This document shows positions 20,850 to 31,784 of a stretch of 64,000 nt of DNA, one piece after another. Positions within the stretch are counted from its first letter, which is position 1. The number at the start of each line of letters is the position of its first letter. The translations under genes were made by a program, and so were the position numbers. The stretch lies in assembly GCA_960531495.1 (NCBI GenBank), contig OY482861.1, positions 2,976,001 through 3,040,000 of the forward strand, in the 5' to 3' direction. The stretch is from Zeus faber (Eukaryota > Chordata > Actinopteri > Zeiformes > Zeidae). The notes beneath the pieces are model-generated. The model was not told the DNA's origin, did no database searches, and saw only the letters and a program-made list of their open reading frames with translations.

Positions 20850-21490
20850 AAAATGCAATAATGCTTAAGTATAATATAATTGAGGCAAAGGGATCAGAAA
20901 ATGATGTATAAATTGAGTACAATACATTTATACAGAGATATTGTTTTATCTGTGTCCTTTTGATGGAGGGGCCAAGGAAAATGATGACCATATAACAAGG
21001 TGGGAAGTGGCCAGGTGTAATCAAATGTGGAGCAGAAGTCCAGCGGTGGAGCCGTCTGTGGGGCGCCAATGTTGGTGTAGAAAGCCCCTTCGATAACTGC
21101 TTCCAAAACACACATTTCTTCGGCTGTGGTAAGGGGAATGGCAGTAACCCAAGTAGCCTATGTAGGTATGGTTGAAGTGGTTCCATCGCAGTTGCAGGGT
21201 GAGCAGCGTTCAGCGTACACTCACGTTGTCTCCTCAACGAGTACCTAGAGGGGAGTAGGAACTTTCTTGCGATGAGATACGTGTATCCATATTGGTCGTT
21301 CTACCACCTTAACTGCTGCTGCAGTGGTGCGGGTCCCTAACCCTGCTGGAAAGGTCCTAGGAATCTGGCAGAGTTCCAGCTTTTCCTCTGTAAGTCGCGA
21401 TCACCACCCATTCACCTGGTCAGCGGCCGTGTAGAGGTCCTTCAAGTGGGACGGGTAGGGCTGCTTTGACCTGGGCACATAGACTTAAAC
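20850..21490 (-). pseudogene. Retroviral fragment: integrase C-terminal end and pol/env junction
   Basis: Minus-strand frames around 21490-21246 read PGEWVVIATYRG and, in another frame, AAAVKVVERPIWIHVSHRKK. This is the SH3-like C-terminal end of gammaretrovirus-type integrase, broken by stops and a frameshift. It is followed after a short overlap by frames beginning MEPLQPYLHRLL and MCVLEAVIEGAFYTNIG, where env would begin. Downstream a hydrophobic stretch appears but no domain is recognised. The sequence differs from the integrase end at 23542-23769, so this comes from another ERV lineage or insertion. Decayed. Confidence 0.62.
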
Positions 21491-21654
21491 ACTTGGGTGA
21501 GAGACACATTTTGACAACATTGTTTGGTATAGGTCCAAGATTGTTAAATGGGCGTTAAATAGTTGAATAGCAGACTACAGGCTCAGTACAAAAATGAATG
21601 TATGCACACTCGTGTAACAACAGAATAATATTATCACAATGTCTAATATGTAGG

Positions 21655-21965
21655 AGATAATAGGCGGCCATTTTGACACGCCCATGCATGGCACCACTAG
21701 AATATCAAATGACACACTGGGACTGACGAGTGTGCAAAGATTTGTGAATTTCCAAGTATCTTTTGGAACATGAAATTGTACGTGTTGCCACGCCCACACC
21801 GTGTGCCAAAATATATATGTATTTTAATAAGTTTTAGCTGTGAAGGTGTCTTGTAGACACTCGTCAAGTTTGAAGTCGATCCGATAAATCGCCAAGGAGG
21901 AGTTTCGCGAAAGTACAAAGCATAAATATGACTAAAAAGTCAGGAAAATTCAAAATGGCCGACTT
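21655..21965 (-). repeat. Interspersed repeat family R, inverted copy
   Basis: It matches 31785-32080 in reverse complement: AAAATGGCCGACTTCCTGTT, the palindrome GTGTCTTGTAGACAC (near 21847), and GTGTTGCCACGCCCACAC. Similar phrases are widespread in fish genomes (from memory) but I cannot assign a class. Confidence 0.8.
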
Positions 21966-22082
21966 CCTGTTGGGTTTCCGTCATGGCGGAAATATATATT
22001 TTTTCCAAGTCTAGAGAGGTTACAAATGTGTACCGAATTTTGGGAGTTTACGTGGAAAAAGGTGAATAGGTCAGAAAATTAT

Positions 22083-22805
22083 TATTTTATTTTCTAGGGT
22101 GGCGTGGCAACACGTAAAATTTCATGTTCCAAAGATACTAATTCACGAAACTTTGCGCACTTGTTAGTCCCAGTGTGGCAATTGATATTGTATGAGTTGC
22201 CTGCATGGGCGTGGCAAAATGGCCCGACACACCCTGTTGAAAATTTCAAAACATCAAACCTATTCACTTTTTACCATGAAATTAACAAAATTCGGGACAC
22301 TTTTGTAACTTCTTGGATTAAATGTGTAATTTTAGTCACTTTCCGTTCATTTTCTCACTTTGTACTTTCGTAAACTCCTCCGAGGCCATTTATCTGGCTT
22401 CAAACTTGGCGAGTGTCTACAAGACACCTTCACGATTAAAAGATATTAAAAAAAATAATAATTGTCACACGATGTGGCCGTGGCAAAGCGTTGGATTTCG
22501 TGTTCCAAAAAAAGCTGTGTTTTTGTAATATTTTATCCACTTTTTATGCTTTGTACTTTCGTGAACTTCTCCTGGGGGATTTTTTGGATTGAGACTCATT
22601 GGGGATTAAAAGTTATTAAAACATTTTTTTTTCGTCACGATGCGGGTGTGGCAACGCGTTGAATTTTATGTTAAAAAAAACAGTTTACGTGACTTTTGGG
22701 GCCTTGAGAAACTACAAAATTATTGCAAAACTTTGCACACTCTTCAGTCCCAGTGTGGCATTTAATATTCTATGGGTCCTATACATGGGCGTGTCAAAAT
22801 GATCA
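22083..22805 (+). repeat. Interspersed repeat family R, direct copy with internal diverged repeats
   Basis: It carries the same landmarks in plus orientation: GTGGCAACACGTAAAATTTC, CAGTCCCAGTGTGGCA (twice), CATCAAACCTATTCACTTTT and GAGTGTCTACAAGACACCTT. The landmarks recur within the block, so it is a tandem of diverged units. Together with the inverted copy at 21655-21965 it makes a head-to-head pair about 120 bp apart. Confidence 0.78.
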
Positions 22806-22947
22806 ACTAGATGCAGTTATCGTGGATGAGGATGTCGGGGTCCTGGTGCTGGGGAAAGGAGGCCCATACCTATAGCAACATAGGTGTCGCCACATTCCTT
22901 CTGTCTCAATGCCATGTACGCTTGTATTTCTGGTTTTCCCAACGCAG

Positions 22948-23109
22948 TCATGATGCATTTTTCACTAGAGTACAAATGCATGGTATACAACAACATCCAC
23001 ATACAATTAACAGAGCAGCAATGATAGCAACGTTGATTATGCATGATAAAATGAGGCCTTTTCATTTGGAAAACATAGAGTCCAACCAACCAGTGATGTG
23101 ATCATCCAT
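22948..23109 (-). pseudogene. ERV env transmembrane anchor and cytoplasmic tail
   Basis: The minus-strand frame reads TGWLDSMFSK, a TGA, then KGLILSC and a long hydrophobic run (IINVAIIAALLIV) followed by CGCCCIPCICTL before a stop. A W-rich membrane-proximal stretch, one hydrophobic anchor and a Cys cluster with PC are typical of retroviral TM subunits. The ectodomain, fusion peptide and heptads are not present. It is separated from the env N-terminal piece by under 200 bp, so most of env is deleted. Confidence 0.68.
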
Positions 23110-23512
23110 TCCTGCATTTTCTTTTAGTTCTACGCTCCGTGAGTGGAGTAGCAATTCCTCCTACTGGTTCCTGTGTTTATAAGCACATTACTCCATGCCC
23201 CACAATCAATATGGGTACCTTAAACCTCGTCCAGCCACCAGTCACTTGTTAGTCTAGGGTTGGTGGACCACGCATATTTCTCATTCCACTGGTACTGCTC
23301 CTACCCGGTGGAATCACACTTTATTATGGAACAGAAATCAACATTGAATGCCAGGATTTGTCCTTCATAGGCATAAATGACAAGAACTGTTTCTTTCATT
23401 CGGCCCCACTCTTTGACCTTTGTCATATACTGGTCATACGATAATTGGGGTCCCACTTGGTAAGAATATGTATACTGTGTAGGGTCCAGGACTTCTCCTA
23501 GGGTAAACAAAA
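23110..23512 (-). pseudogene. ERV env N-terminal remnant after a splice-acceptor-like tract
   Basis: On the minus strand an A/T-rich tract ending TTTACCCTAG (near 23505) resembles the env subgenomic acceptor. The frame VLDPTQYTYSYQVGPQLSYD then runs about 60 codons with a further CDSTG before a stop, and the broken frame goes on through EQYQWNEKYAWS. Basic residues (RTKRK) occur in another frame near 23125-23145 and may be a relic of a surface/transmembrane boundary. Env identity rests mainly on position after integrase and before the TM anchor. Confidence 0.5.
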
Positions 23513-23541
23513 AAAATATTATTTTTTTTTTACATGGTTAA

Positions 23542-25611
23542 TTACAGAATGCTTACGTCTTTCAGCTGGATCCTTGTTTCTGTGAGAGTTCTTGCGGGTG
23601 GGGTGACAGGGGCGCAGTGGGAGAGGTGGTGACAGGGAGCACCAGTTTTATTTTTGAGCTTTACTGCATGTGAGGTGGCCAACACTACCTCCCAAGGTCC
23701 AGTCCACCTTGGCTCAGGCCACTTCTGTTTGTGGACCTTGATGTGGACCCAGTCTCCGGGGCTGACCACCAGGGTGTGGGGCAGTCTGGGGCAGTGTTCT
23801 TGACCTGTGAATACAAAACTCGAGATACTGCGGTTAGTGCTTTGACATATTCAGGTAAACCTTCCTGGAAATCATCAAAAGCGGGTGATTTAGCTGGTAG
23901 GTTGTGAGGACCTGGCATGGGGCGGCCTGTTAATATCTCGTGTGGGCTAAGATGTGTTTGACTATGGGGAGAGGTCTCGCATGGACATTAATGCTAGGGG
24001 TAGGGCATCTACCCACGTTAGTTTAGTCGTTTTTGTGATGTTCTGTAGAGACATACTGAGTTGCTGTTTTGTCTCTATCAGCACCTTGGCCATTTTTTCT
24101 TTCAACGTCTGGTTTGCACTTTCAACTAGGCCTTTTGACTGGGGGTGATAGACTGAACCAGATCTATGGGAGATACCTAATGCCTGTTCTACCTGGCTGA
24201 GTTTTTTATCGCTGGTAAAATGAGATCCATTGTCCGAGCAGATAACTGTGGGGTAACCCCACCGAGGAATGCGTTTTTTCCATAACCATTTAATCACAGA
24301 TACTGCATCCTCTCTTTTGCAAGGGACTGCTTCTACCCATTTGGAGAATCGATCTACCATCACGAGTAGGTATCTGTACCCTTGTACTCTGTTGTCCCTG
24401 CCCATGCTGGTGTAATCTATGCATATTTCTCTGAAGGGGTAGGGGGGCACTGAGAATGTTCCCAAAGGTCTTTGGTAGACTGTCTTCTTATTTAGCTCGT
24501 GACAGACGACGCATTCTGCAATATGGTTGGCCACCATTTCCTCCAGGTAGGGATGCCACCAGTCCTGTTTGAGCCTGTTGGTGGTTCTTTTGGGTCCTTC
24601 ATGAGTCTGTCCATGTGCATCCTTGATGAGGTAGACCAGGAGTGCGGCTGGTGCTACTGGGCGCCCATCGTGGCTTCTCCATAGGCCGCTGGTGCATGTG
24701 GCTCCTTTCTTCTGCCACTGCGAGTGTTCGTTCCATTTCGCTTCTTTCTGCACTTCTTTCAGATGTTCCTCTGACAAATTGAGGGCGTTGTCTTCAGTAA
24801 ATACAATCATCATTGCTGCGCTTTCTTTTAGGTTCCCTCCTGCTTCTTTTGCTGCTGTGTCGGCTGCGTTTGAATTTCCTTTGGAGTGTCCTTTGCATTT
24901 GATGATCTGGATTTTTCGGGGGAGATGTATAGCTTCCAGGAGGGCGAGTATGAGGTCTTTGTGTTTTACCGGGGCTCCTGCTGACGTTTGGAGTCCTCTT
25001 TTCATCCATATGGCTACATCCACGTGAGCTGCAGCGTGTGCGTATGCTGAGTCGGTGAATATGTTTGCATTTTTGTTTTTTGAGATTTTTAATGCTTTCA
25101 CCGAGGCGTCGAGTTCTGCTTTTTGTGCTGATGCTGGTTGTTCTATCATCCCACTTCTTAGGGTGACGTGGTGTCCATTAATTTGTTGAATGGCTGCGTA
25201 TGATGCTCTATTTCCCTCTTCTTCTTTGAAACAACAACCATCTATAAACAGGACAATTTCTGCATCGGGGTCAGATGTTCCATCCAAGTCTGTGCGGCCC
25301 TTTGCTTCCAGTTTCATGAGCTGTACGCAGTCATGGGTGCCATCTGCATACTGTAGTCCGCCGGCCAAGTTGATTCCATCGGCTGTGTACAAGACATTGT
25401 CTCTTTCCAGGGTGACATGCAAGCGCATCTTGTGTTTTGGTGTGGTAAAGGTGAAATCCGTTTGATCGAGGTAGGATTTGACTCCATGAGTGGTATGCAC
25501 GATGGTGGGGTGGTAGAAAGTAATGTGGTCGGTTCTCGTAGGGCGTGTGCGATGGCAGCCGTGTGTCGTCCACATCCGGAGAGTCCATGTTCCACTGTGT
25601 CGAGTTTGCAA
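23542..25611 (-). pseudogene. ERV pol: RNase H and integrase
   Basis: From 25611 the frame gives a connection domain ([13 protein letters not shown]), then RNase H with VLFIDGCCF (Asp, residue 124), SAQKAELDA (Glu, 166), [11 protein letters not shown] (Asp, 187) and [10 protein letters not shown] (Asp, 251), so all four acidic residues are visible. Integrase follows with an HHCC finger (HGQTH near 333-337, CVVC 367-370) and DDE core: ICIDYTSMG (D399), VICSDNGSH (D460), [12 protein letters not shown] (E497). After 23962 the frame is broken. The C-terminal SH3-like part continues at 23918-23685 in a second frame and at 23769-23542 back in the first (GDWVHIKVH, RWTGPWEVVLATSHAVKL). The catalytic motifs are preserved although the gene is disrupted. 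Confidence 0.9.
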
Positions 25612-26836
25612 CTGTGGTGAGCCAGGATCGCGCGCTCACCGTGTCGAGGCTGCCAGAGCACAGCTTGACAATTCCGTGCTTTTCAGTAACGTCCAAATGG
25701 AACGAGGAAGAGATGTCTGGGGTGCATAGGTGTTCGGCCTTCCCCATGAGTTGTTTCAATCTTATGAACGCTTCCTCCGCACTTGTGGTCCAGTTGAGTG
25801 GTGCCTTGACGTTCCGATGGCCAGCTTCCGCAATGGGTTCGCGTGGGGGAACAGTGTGGTCCACATAATCAGCTATGTGGTGTCTGCTATAGCCAGTGAG
25901 TCCCAGGAATGCTAGCATTTGCTGCACGGTGGTGGGTTTAGGGTACTGGAGCATTGCCTGTTGTCTTTCCGGGTTGATGTATCTCTTATCTCCCGTGATC
26001 CTTTTTCCCAGGAATACCACTTCTGTGCGGCAGACCTGTGCTTTTTCCTTCCTGATTTTGTAGCCACATTTTGCGATGCGCCGTAGCAGGGATTTGGTGG
26101 CCGTGAGGCAATTTTCTACTGTGGTGATGTCCATGAGGATGTCGTCGACATACTGGATGAGTAGGAGTTCCTTGAGATCTGCCTTCAGGCAGGCGTTGAA
26201 TATGGTTGGCGTGCATGTGAATCCTCGTAGCATTCTTGTGTAGGTCTAAGAGCATTTTTTAAATGTGAATGCAAACATATCTTGACTTTCTTTGGCCAAG
26301 GGGAGGCCAAAAAATGCGTTGGCCAGGTCGATGACGGTGAAAAATTGATGACTCGGGGAGCCTGCATGCAGGGCGACATGGGGGTTGGGCACTTTTTCAG
26401 TAATGGGTTGGACCACCTGGTTGATACGTCGCAGATCGTGGACCAGGCGCCATGAGTGTCCTCCAGCCTTGGGTACTGGTAGAATTTGTGTGTTCCACGG
26501 TGAATCCGCTGGTCGTAGAACTCCTGCTTGTAAGAGGCCTTCAATGGTGGAGGCTATTCGAGCAGCTGCCTCGGGCTTGACCTTGTACTGACCTTGCCAA
26601 ATGGGCACAGCGTGGGCTTTCACTTTGATGTGTATATTGTGGTGTGGTGTGCAGCCAACGTGATAGGGGCCGGTGGTCCAGAGGGTTGGCGGTAGTTGGG
26701 CGAACATTTCTGCTGCCAGGGGGTGTTCTTCGATGCTTCCTTGATAAGTTCTTTCCAGGACATTTCTTTCATATATGCCTTGTTCGTAGCTGTTGTGTCC
26801 TATTCTCCAAACCGATTTGTCTGGCGTGTGTTGCAA
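25331..26836 (-). pseudogene. ERV pol: reverse transcriptase
   Basis: The frame from 26836 reads into IHIKVKAHAVPIWQGQYKVK, LLQAGVLRPADSPWNTQILP, WRLVHDLRRINQVVQP and FFTVIDLANAFFGLPL (first catalytic Asp). An in-frame TAG lies at 26246-26248, after which the same frame resumes with RGFTCTPTIFNA and LLIQYVDDILMD (YVDD encoded by 26141-26152). The thumb (VVFLGKRITGDKRYI) and connection (FLGLTGYSRHHI) follow. Near 25600-25700 the frame shifts into the RNase H frame. The RT active-site motifs are intact; the stop and shifts inactivate it. Confidence 0.9.
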
Positions 26837-27636
26837 CAGGGGGTTCGTTGTGGGGACCCAGGTGGGTTGGCGAGGGCTCTTTTGACCATGGGGCCCAATT
26901 GTTTGGCTGCATGGTTGGCTTCTACGGCTAGGGTCACATGTGGAACTGCGGTGTCGTGAAGTAGATACCAGGATTGTTGGTCTGGTGTCAGGCGGACCGC
27001 TGCTGCAACTCCTTCGTGGCCCAGATAGAAGTCTGTTGTCTGGAGTCGTTCTTGTCGTCTCTCCTTTTTCGCTTCCCAGCCTTCGTCATAGATGTCATCA
27101 CGGTGGCGTGTGAAACAGAGAGTGCAGTGTACAGGTCCAGCATCGACTTTTTCCAGAGTTGGTAGGTTTACAAAATGCCACCAGCCGGTGAGTGTGGGGT
27201 CGGGGGTGGTATCAGGAGTTCCACCTAAGACGAGTATACGTTCGAGGGGTATTAGCTCTTCTTTTGGCTCAGAGAAACTAACTTCCAGACCGTGGAGGTT
27301 ACATATCACAGATGCCCCTGTTCTTCGGAGAAGGTCCCTTCCCATTAGGTTGGTGGGGCAGCTTGGTGAGTAGAGGTTTTGGTGTCTGACTTTGTGAGGA
27401 CCTATCTTGGTAGGGAGGGGTGCGGTGAAGGACTTGTGTCGTCCCAGAGAATCCAACAGTCCGTAATTTCCGAGTGGATAGTTGTATGTAGTACGTAGTA
27501 TGTTGCCGGCCAGGTTCTTCAAGCAAGACACGTGACAGTGACAGTGACAGTAATTCCTTGGAGTGACAGTGATTCCTTGGATTGTACATGGCACTACTGG
27601 TTCGGCATTTATTTTTGTCTGTACCACCACTTCCAT
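26820..27636 (-). pseudogene. ERV protease region and start of pol
   Basis: The frame after gag reads MEVVVQTKINAEPVV, then CTIQGITV and later PTNLMGRDLLRRTGASVICN. LMGRDLL is the conserved C-terminal motif of retropepsins. The catalytic DTG/DSG motif expected about 70-80 residues earlier is not seen; at the corresponding place stands CLKNLAGN, beside a small GTGACA repeat expansion (27530-27550 on the plus strand). The rest reads into a pol spacer with TGWWHFVNLPTLEKVD. The frame differs from that of RT, so another shift lies near 26820. Confidence 0.72.
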
Positions 27637-27651
27637 GTCCCCTGGGCGCCT

Positions 27652-30090
27652 CTATGCTCCATGCCATGGCGGGGTGTCCATGCGGGGTCCTCCCTTTCCT
27701 CTCGAGGAAGCTCCTCTTCCTCTCTGAGGGGGGCGGTAGGATCCTCTATATAATTGCTGGGGTTGTTGGTTCTGGGGGCATTCCCTTGCCCAGTGGTCAC
27801 TTTGGCCACAGATGAAACATCCTGTAGTTTTCTCGGGTCCTCCCCATCCTCTAGAGGATTGGAATTGTCCTCTCCCTCTCAGTTGCTGCCATTGGGGGGG
27901 GCCTTGGGGGTATGAGGGTGCGGGGGCCCCTGGATACTGCCGCTGGGGATATTCATAGGGAGTCCAGGCCTGCTGCCATTGGGGTAGGTGCTGGGCTGGT
28001 GGGTAGGCGGGGGTTACAGTTAGGGGCTGTGGTCCTGTCCATTGTAGTGGCGCGGTTTGGGGCGGGGCCTGTGCTTCAGGGGTGGTGACTACTGCTTGCA
28101 CAGTTGCTTTCTTCTTTTTGTCCGTATTGACTTCATCTTCCAGTTTTTTTACCTGCATTTTTAGTAGTCTGGTTTGTATGGAATCTTTCTCCAGGAATTC
28201 GTCTTCTTGCTTTTTGATGTGTCTTTCCAGGTGATGGATGAGATGGCTCTCCCACTGTCTCTCGGTCATGTCTGACAGTCAAACTGTGTCTGCGAGCTAC
28301 AGCCTGACATCTCCTGGGAGGCCATTTTGGCATTTGGCATCTGCATGTACATGGGGAGACCCACTAGGCAGGGGTCATGACGTTCTACAGTGCTATCACT
28401 CCAGAGCTCCTTTGCTCATGTGAGATAGGCGTGTGGTTCTTCCCCATTTTTAAATCTCAGGCCTGCCAGGGCCACTGTGTTGCGTCTGGTCGGCCAGGTT
28501 TCTCTCATGGCTGTCCATATGTCATTCCGCATGTGGTCGAATGGGTGCTCGTGTGCCATGGTGAGGGTTCTAACTTCTCTTTCCAGGGAGGTCAGGGTGA
28601 TGTTTCCTGCTGTGGCGCGGAGAATGGCTCGCACATCTCTTAGGGCTAGTGTGTCAGCCGCTGTGTGGTTTTCGAAGATTCGGATCCATGCTGCAGCTCC
28701 TTTGTCCAACGCTGATAGGTTGCCTTTGAGGGCCTGCATGTCGCGGTGGTACCAGGGAACAAATGTTTCTCTTTTGGCGGACTGCTTTTGTTCCTCCTCT
28801 CTTTGTCTAATTTTCGAGCGGGTAACTATCCCTATTGCTGACGATCTTCTGGCCTGGCTTTTGGATGATGCTATAAGGGTTCCTTTTCTTCTGTTGTCGT
28901 TTGTGTACTCTCCCCGGGAGCTGCCACTGTTTTTGAATGACCACTTTTTTGTCTTAGTCTCGTGGTCTGACATGGGTTCTTCTTCCCAGGAGCGGAGGGG
29001 GGTGGGGTGTCTTTGTTTTGTTTTCTTAAAGGTGTATTTGGGGACTACAGGGGTAGGTGAAGGTGTGGGCTGGCTTCGGGTCTTTTGTTTTTCTTTGGGT
29101 TGTTGTTTGGCTGTAGCGTCTGCAGGAGGTGCTATGAGATGAACATGGGTTGTGTTGGCATCCTCTGGTAGTGGGCCACATTGTCCAGTCAGTGTGACAG
29201 TTGCGTGGCTAACCCTTGTGGTACATTTCTTTTTCCTTTCTTGATGTCTTTTTGTGGTTTTTAGGACTGGCAAGTGCATTCGTCGTCCTCTGTATTAGAG
29301 GAGAGAAACTCTTTGTGTCTGTTTGATCGTTAGGGGGCGATGTCTGATCATTGTCCTTGTTCTCACTGTCAGATGGCTTTGGGGAGGGCTGTACTCGGAA
29401 ATGGATTTGGATCGGTCCTTCCATTACTAATACGGGTGCTTGTATTTCTGGCGGGGGTGGGGTGGCTATTTTCTGGTTGCTCAGCACAGGGGGCGCTGTT
29501 GCTTCAGGTGTGTGCTCGGTCTTAGGGTTGTACGGAGAGGGGGGGTGCCGATGTGTTTCTTCATCGGCCAGCAGGGAGGGGTAGAGGGATGGGGTGGTGT
29601 GTGGTTGGAGTGGGGTGTGACCTTGGGGGATGGGTTCGGGGAGGGGTGGTAACTTGTCTTCTTGTGGGGGGTAGGGTTCCTTCTGGGCTTCTACCACTGC
29701 CTTGGTTGCGGCATTTCTGATTTTATTGCGACGTTCGACAATCATTTCCGCTCGAATCCATGCCGTCATTATGTGCTGAACCAGCGCCCATTGTGCACGC
29801 TGCTTGTTTAACTTGCGCTTTCAAGCCCCCATTAATCCAGGGTTGTTTTTTGCATCCACTCCTGCTTCAGCCAGCAGTCTTTTTTCTTCCTCTATCACCT
29901 TGGTGCGGTTTTCTGCTGTCGGGGTAGTGTCTTTCGACCACCACCCTGCTTTGATCCATTTTTGTTCATATTTATGGAATTTCCAAGTTTCTCAAGCATG
30001 GAACTTTGGCTCTGTTCTGTTCTTGAGCTCAGCTACAGCTTCAATACGAATCTCACTGGTGCCGGGTCTGGGGGATGGGGTCTTTTCCAT
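27652..30090 (-). pseudogene. ERV gag (matrix, capsid, CCHC nucleocapsid) in several frames
   Basis: A start at 30090 opens MEKTPSPRPGTSEIRIEAVA. The matrix region carries two in-frame TGA codons (near 29995 and 29829), then RAEMIVERRNKIRNAATKA and a long Pro-rich linker. A frameshift between 29279 and 29209 leads to the capsid part (FVPWYHRDMQALKGNL, LRDVRAILRATAGN, HMRNDIWTAMRETW) ending at a stop near 28416. A further shift leads to the nucleocapsid frame (28269-27652) with coiled-coil-like HLERHIKKQEDEFLEKD, a Pro/Gln-rich region and a perfect CCHC knuckle, CFICGQSDHWAREC, at 27819-27778. Both TGA stops stand in plausible decayed-CGA contexts. Confidence 0.82.
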
Positions 30091-31166
30091 TATGTTTTTG
30101 AATGGCAGGAGAACAAAAGACATGGGAAGAAGTGGGAGGGGGAAACCTCAAATGTTCGGATCTCAATGTGTTTCTGGTGCAGCTACGCCACTAGTGGTCT
30201 TTTAGGTTATTACAGGTCAACTTTTTTTTTTTATTTGTATTTTTGTTTTATATATTGCCCTTTTATCTAGGGCAATTTGAGGAGGTTGTTCATACACATA
30301 CACACACAAAACCTCTATCACACATGCACAGACTCTATCAAACACACACTCTCTTAAACACAAAGACTGTCTCAAACACACACACGCCCGCGGTCTCTCA
30401 CATTCACACACACGCATGGTACCTCTCTTTCCACACACACAAGGTACCTCGTTGCGCACACTCTCACTCACACAGCCGGCAATACAATTTTACGCTAAGT
30501 CACGTGAATTGGGCCTTTAACCCTTTAATATTTGGTTTCTCTAAGAACCGGGCCTTTAACCCCTAAATGCTTGGCTTCCTTTTTACTTTAAAAATGATTC
30601 CGGGCCTTTCACCCTTAAATGAAATTACCGACTATCGACTACCCTTCTGAAGGCTGAGTTTAACATTTTTCATCGCCAGACATCACTTAGTTTAGGCATT
30701 TCGGAGGTCTTTTCAACAACCGGGCCTAAACGGGATTCGGAATTACTTCACGAGTTAAACATTGTTCATCACCAAAACGTCGCTCAGTTTAGGCATACTG
30801 GATGTATTCTCTACACACGGGCCCAAACGTTACGTGGAATTACTACGCAATTTAAACACACAGCCGCTTCGAAGGGGGGTTTCCTAACCCGTTCCCTTAA
30901 CTTACCTTACTACCGTTCTCATCAAACAATCCAATTTCTCCTCTCCACAATATTTAACAATTATTATTCATGCATCATTCAACAATACATCCCCAAAACC
31001 ACAAAGTTGTTCGTCCAGCCTTAAACAGTACAACACTTCCACCTAAAATATTCCTATCTAATCTATGCAGACTTCATGAAATGGCTCTGCTCACCTTTTA
31101 GCGGGTACCCATGGAAGTATCGCAACCGTTCAGGCTTTCGGAACTCCTCTGCAGTCTTGTAATGGG
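30091..31166 (-). other. ERV leader between primer binding site and gag, with CA-rich tract
   Basis: About 1.08 kb with no gene. 30285-30475 is a plus-strand (CACA/CTATCA)-rich low-complexity tract. 30505-30850 contains repeated phrases (CGGGCCTTTAACCC; GTTTAAACATT; CAGTTTAGGCAT) at roughly 50- to 130-bp spacing, suggesting diverged tandem repeats. A packaging region would be expected here but cannot be identified by eye. Confidence 0.55.
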
Positions 31167-31184
31167 ATCACGTCGGGGTCACCA
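31167..31184 (-). promoter_or_regulatory. ERV primer binding site, complementary to tRNA-Trp
   Basis: The plus strand reads ATCACGTCGGGGTCACCA, which equals the 3' end of vertebrate tRNA-Trp including CCA, from memory of that tRNA. On the minus strand it is therefore an 18-base primer binding site starting TGG, placed 3 bases after the candidate LTR end, as expected. Confidence 0.85.
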
Positions 31185-31187
31185 ATT

Positions 31188-31529
31188 TGTCGTGTTCAAA
31201 ATTTCCAAATCCGGAATGATGGGATGAAATTGGAACTTTGAGCTACGGAGAGTTTATAGGACGGTTTGAGAATCTACCAAAAAATAAAAAACGTTTTACG
31301 TCGACGTGGTTAGTCCTAAGCTGCGTGTCTCATCTAGCATACATTTCACCCAGGAGTCTGCAGAAACTTTGTTTCCTCGTCACTTTGTTACAAATGACAG
31401 ACCCCCCTTTGCGAGGCGGTCCCGCCTTTGTTATTTCCCATCTCCCGAGTATCTAGTTTCAGACTCCCCGCTGTGTGTGCGCCAGATTAACCGTTTCAGT
31501 GCCGGTTTCTAACTGGTTGCGTAGTTACA
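31188..31529 (-). repeat. Candidate ERV 5' LTR
   Basis: The right (U5) end is fixed by the primer binding site: the minus strand ends ...CACGACA at 31188. The outer boundary is a guess at a TGTAAC on the minus strand (31529), giving a 342-bp TG...CA LTR. A TATAAA on the minus strand lies at 31253-31258. With no second LTR to compare, the outer end is uncertain. Confidence 0.4.
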
Positions 31530-31784
31530 CCCAGTGTCTTTAGACATGTTTTAATTTTGGCTCTGACTGATCAATAAAACTGTATTTCATAATTACCCAC
31601 TATATGAATGATAGTAATGTACATGAATAAATTTATGTAATGTATACTGTAGTATACACACATATAGTTTTGCTATCGAGGATTAGTTCAATCTGTAATG
31701 TTATAGTTATAGTAGTATAGTTATATGTAGTACGTAATAGTTATAGTATATGTATATATATATATATTTTTTTTTTCTCACAAA
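31530..31784. other. AT-rich stretch, no gene
   Basis: It includes TATAGTTATAGTA-type repeats and a short (TA)n near 31752-31766. It may be the original flank of the ERV or part of family R. Confidence 0.5.

Larger units (their letters stand above)
22811..31529 (-). mobile_element. Endogenous retrovirus remnant (gamma/epsilon-like), 3' LTR missing
   Basis: Minus-strand order, right to left: candidate 5' LTR (31529-31188), tRNA-Trp primer binding site (31184-31167), a ~1.1-kb leader, gag (30090-27652), protease, RT with YVDD, RNase H, integrase, and env reduced to its N-terminal part and its transmembrane tail. No second LTR was found; family R repeat begins where the 3' LTR should lie. Many frameshifts and stops interrupt every gene, so it is an old, inactive copy. 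The Gag CCHC knuckle, separate frames and QYVDD motif fit Class I ERVs of fish. No exogenous relative is assigned. Confidence 0.88.

Noticed and set aside
20797-21115. Complete env gene after the second integrase fragment
   Set aside because: Only a short start-like frame is visible, with no transmembrane or cleavage motif; called as a junction fragment only.
24499-29652. Plus-strand frames opposite the ERV genes
   Set aside because: They run antisense to pol and gag, which carry clear catalytic motifs; no domain on the plus strand.
31167-31184. Possible genomic tRNA-Trp gene
   Set aside because: Only the last 18 bases with CCA are present; nuclear tRNA genes do not encode CCA, and the position beside the LTR fits a primer binding site.
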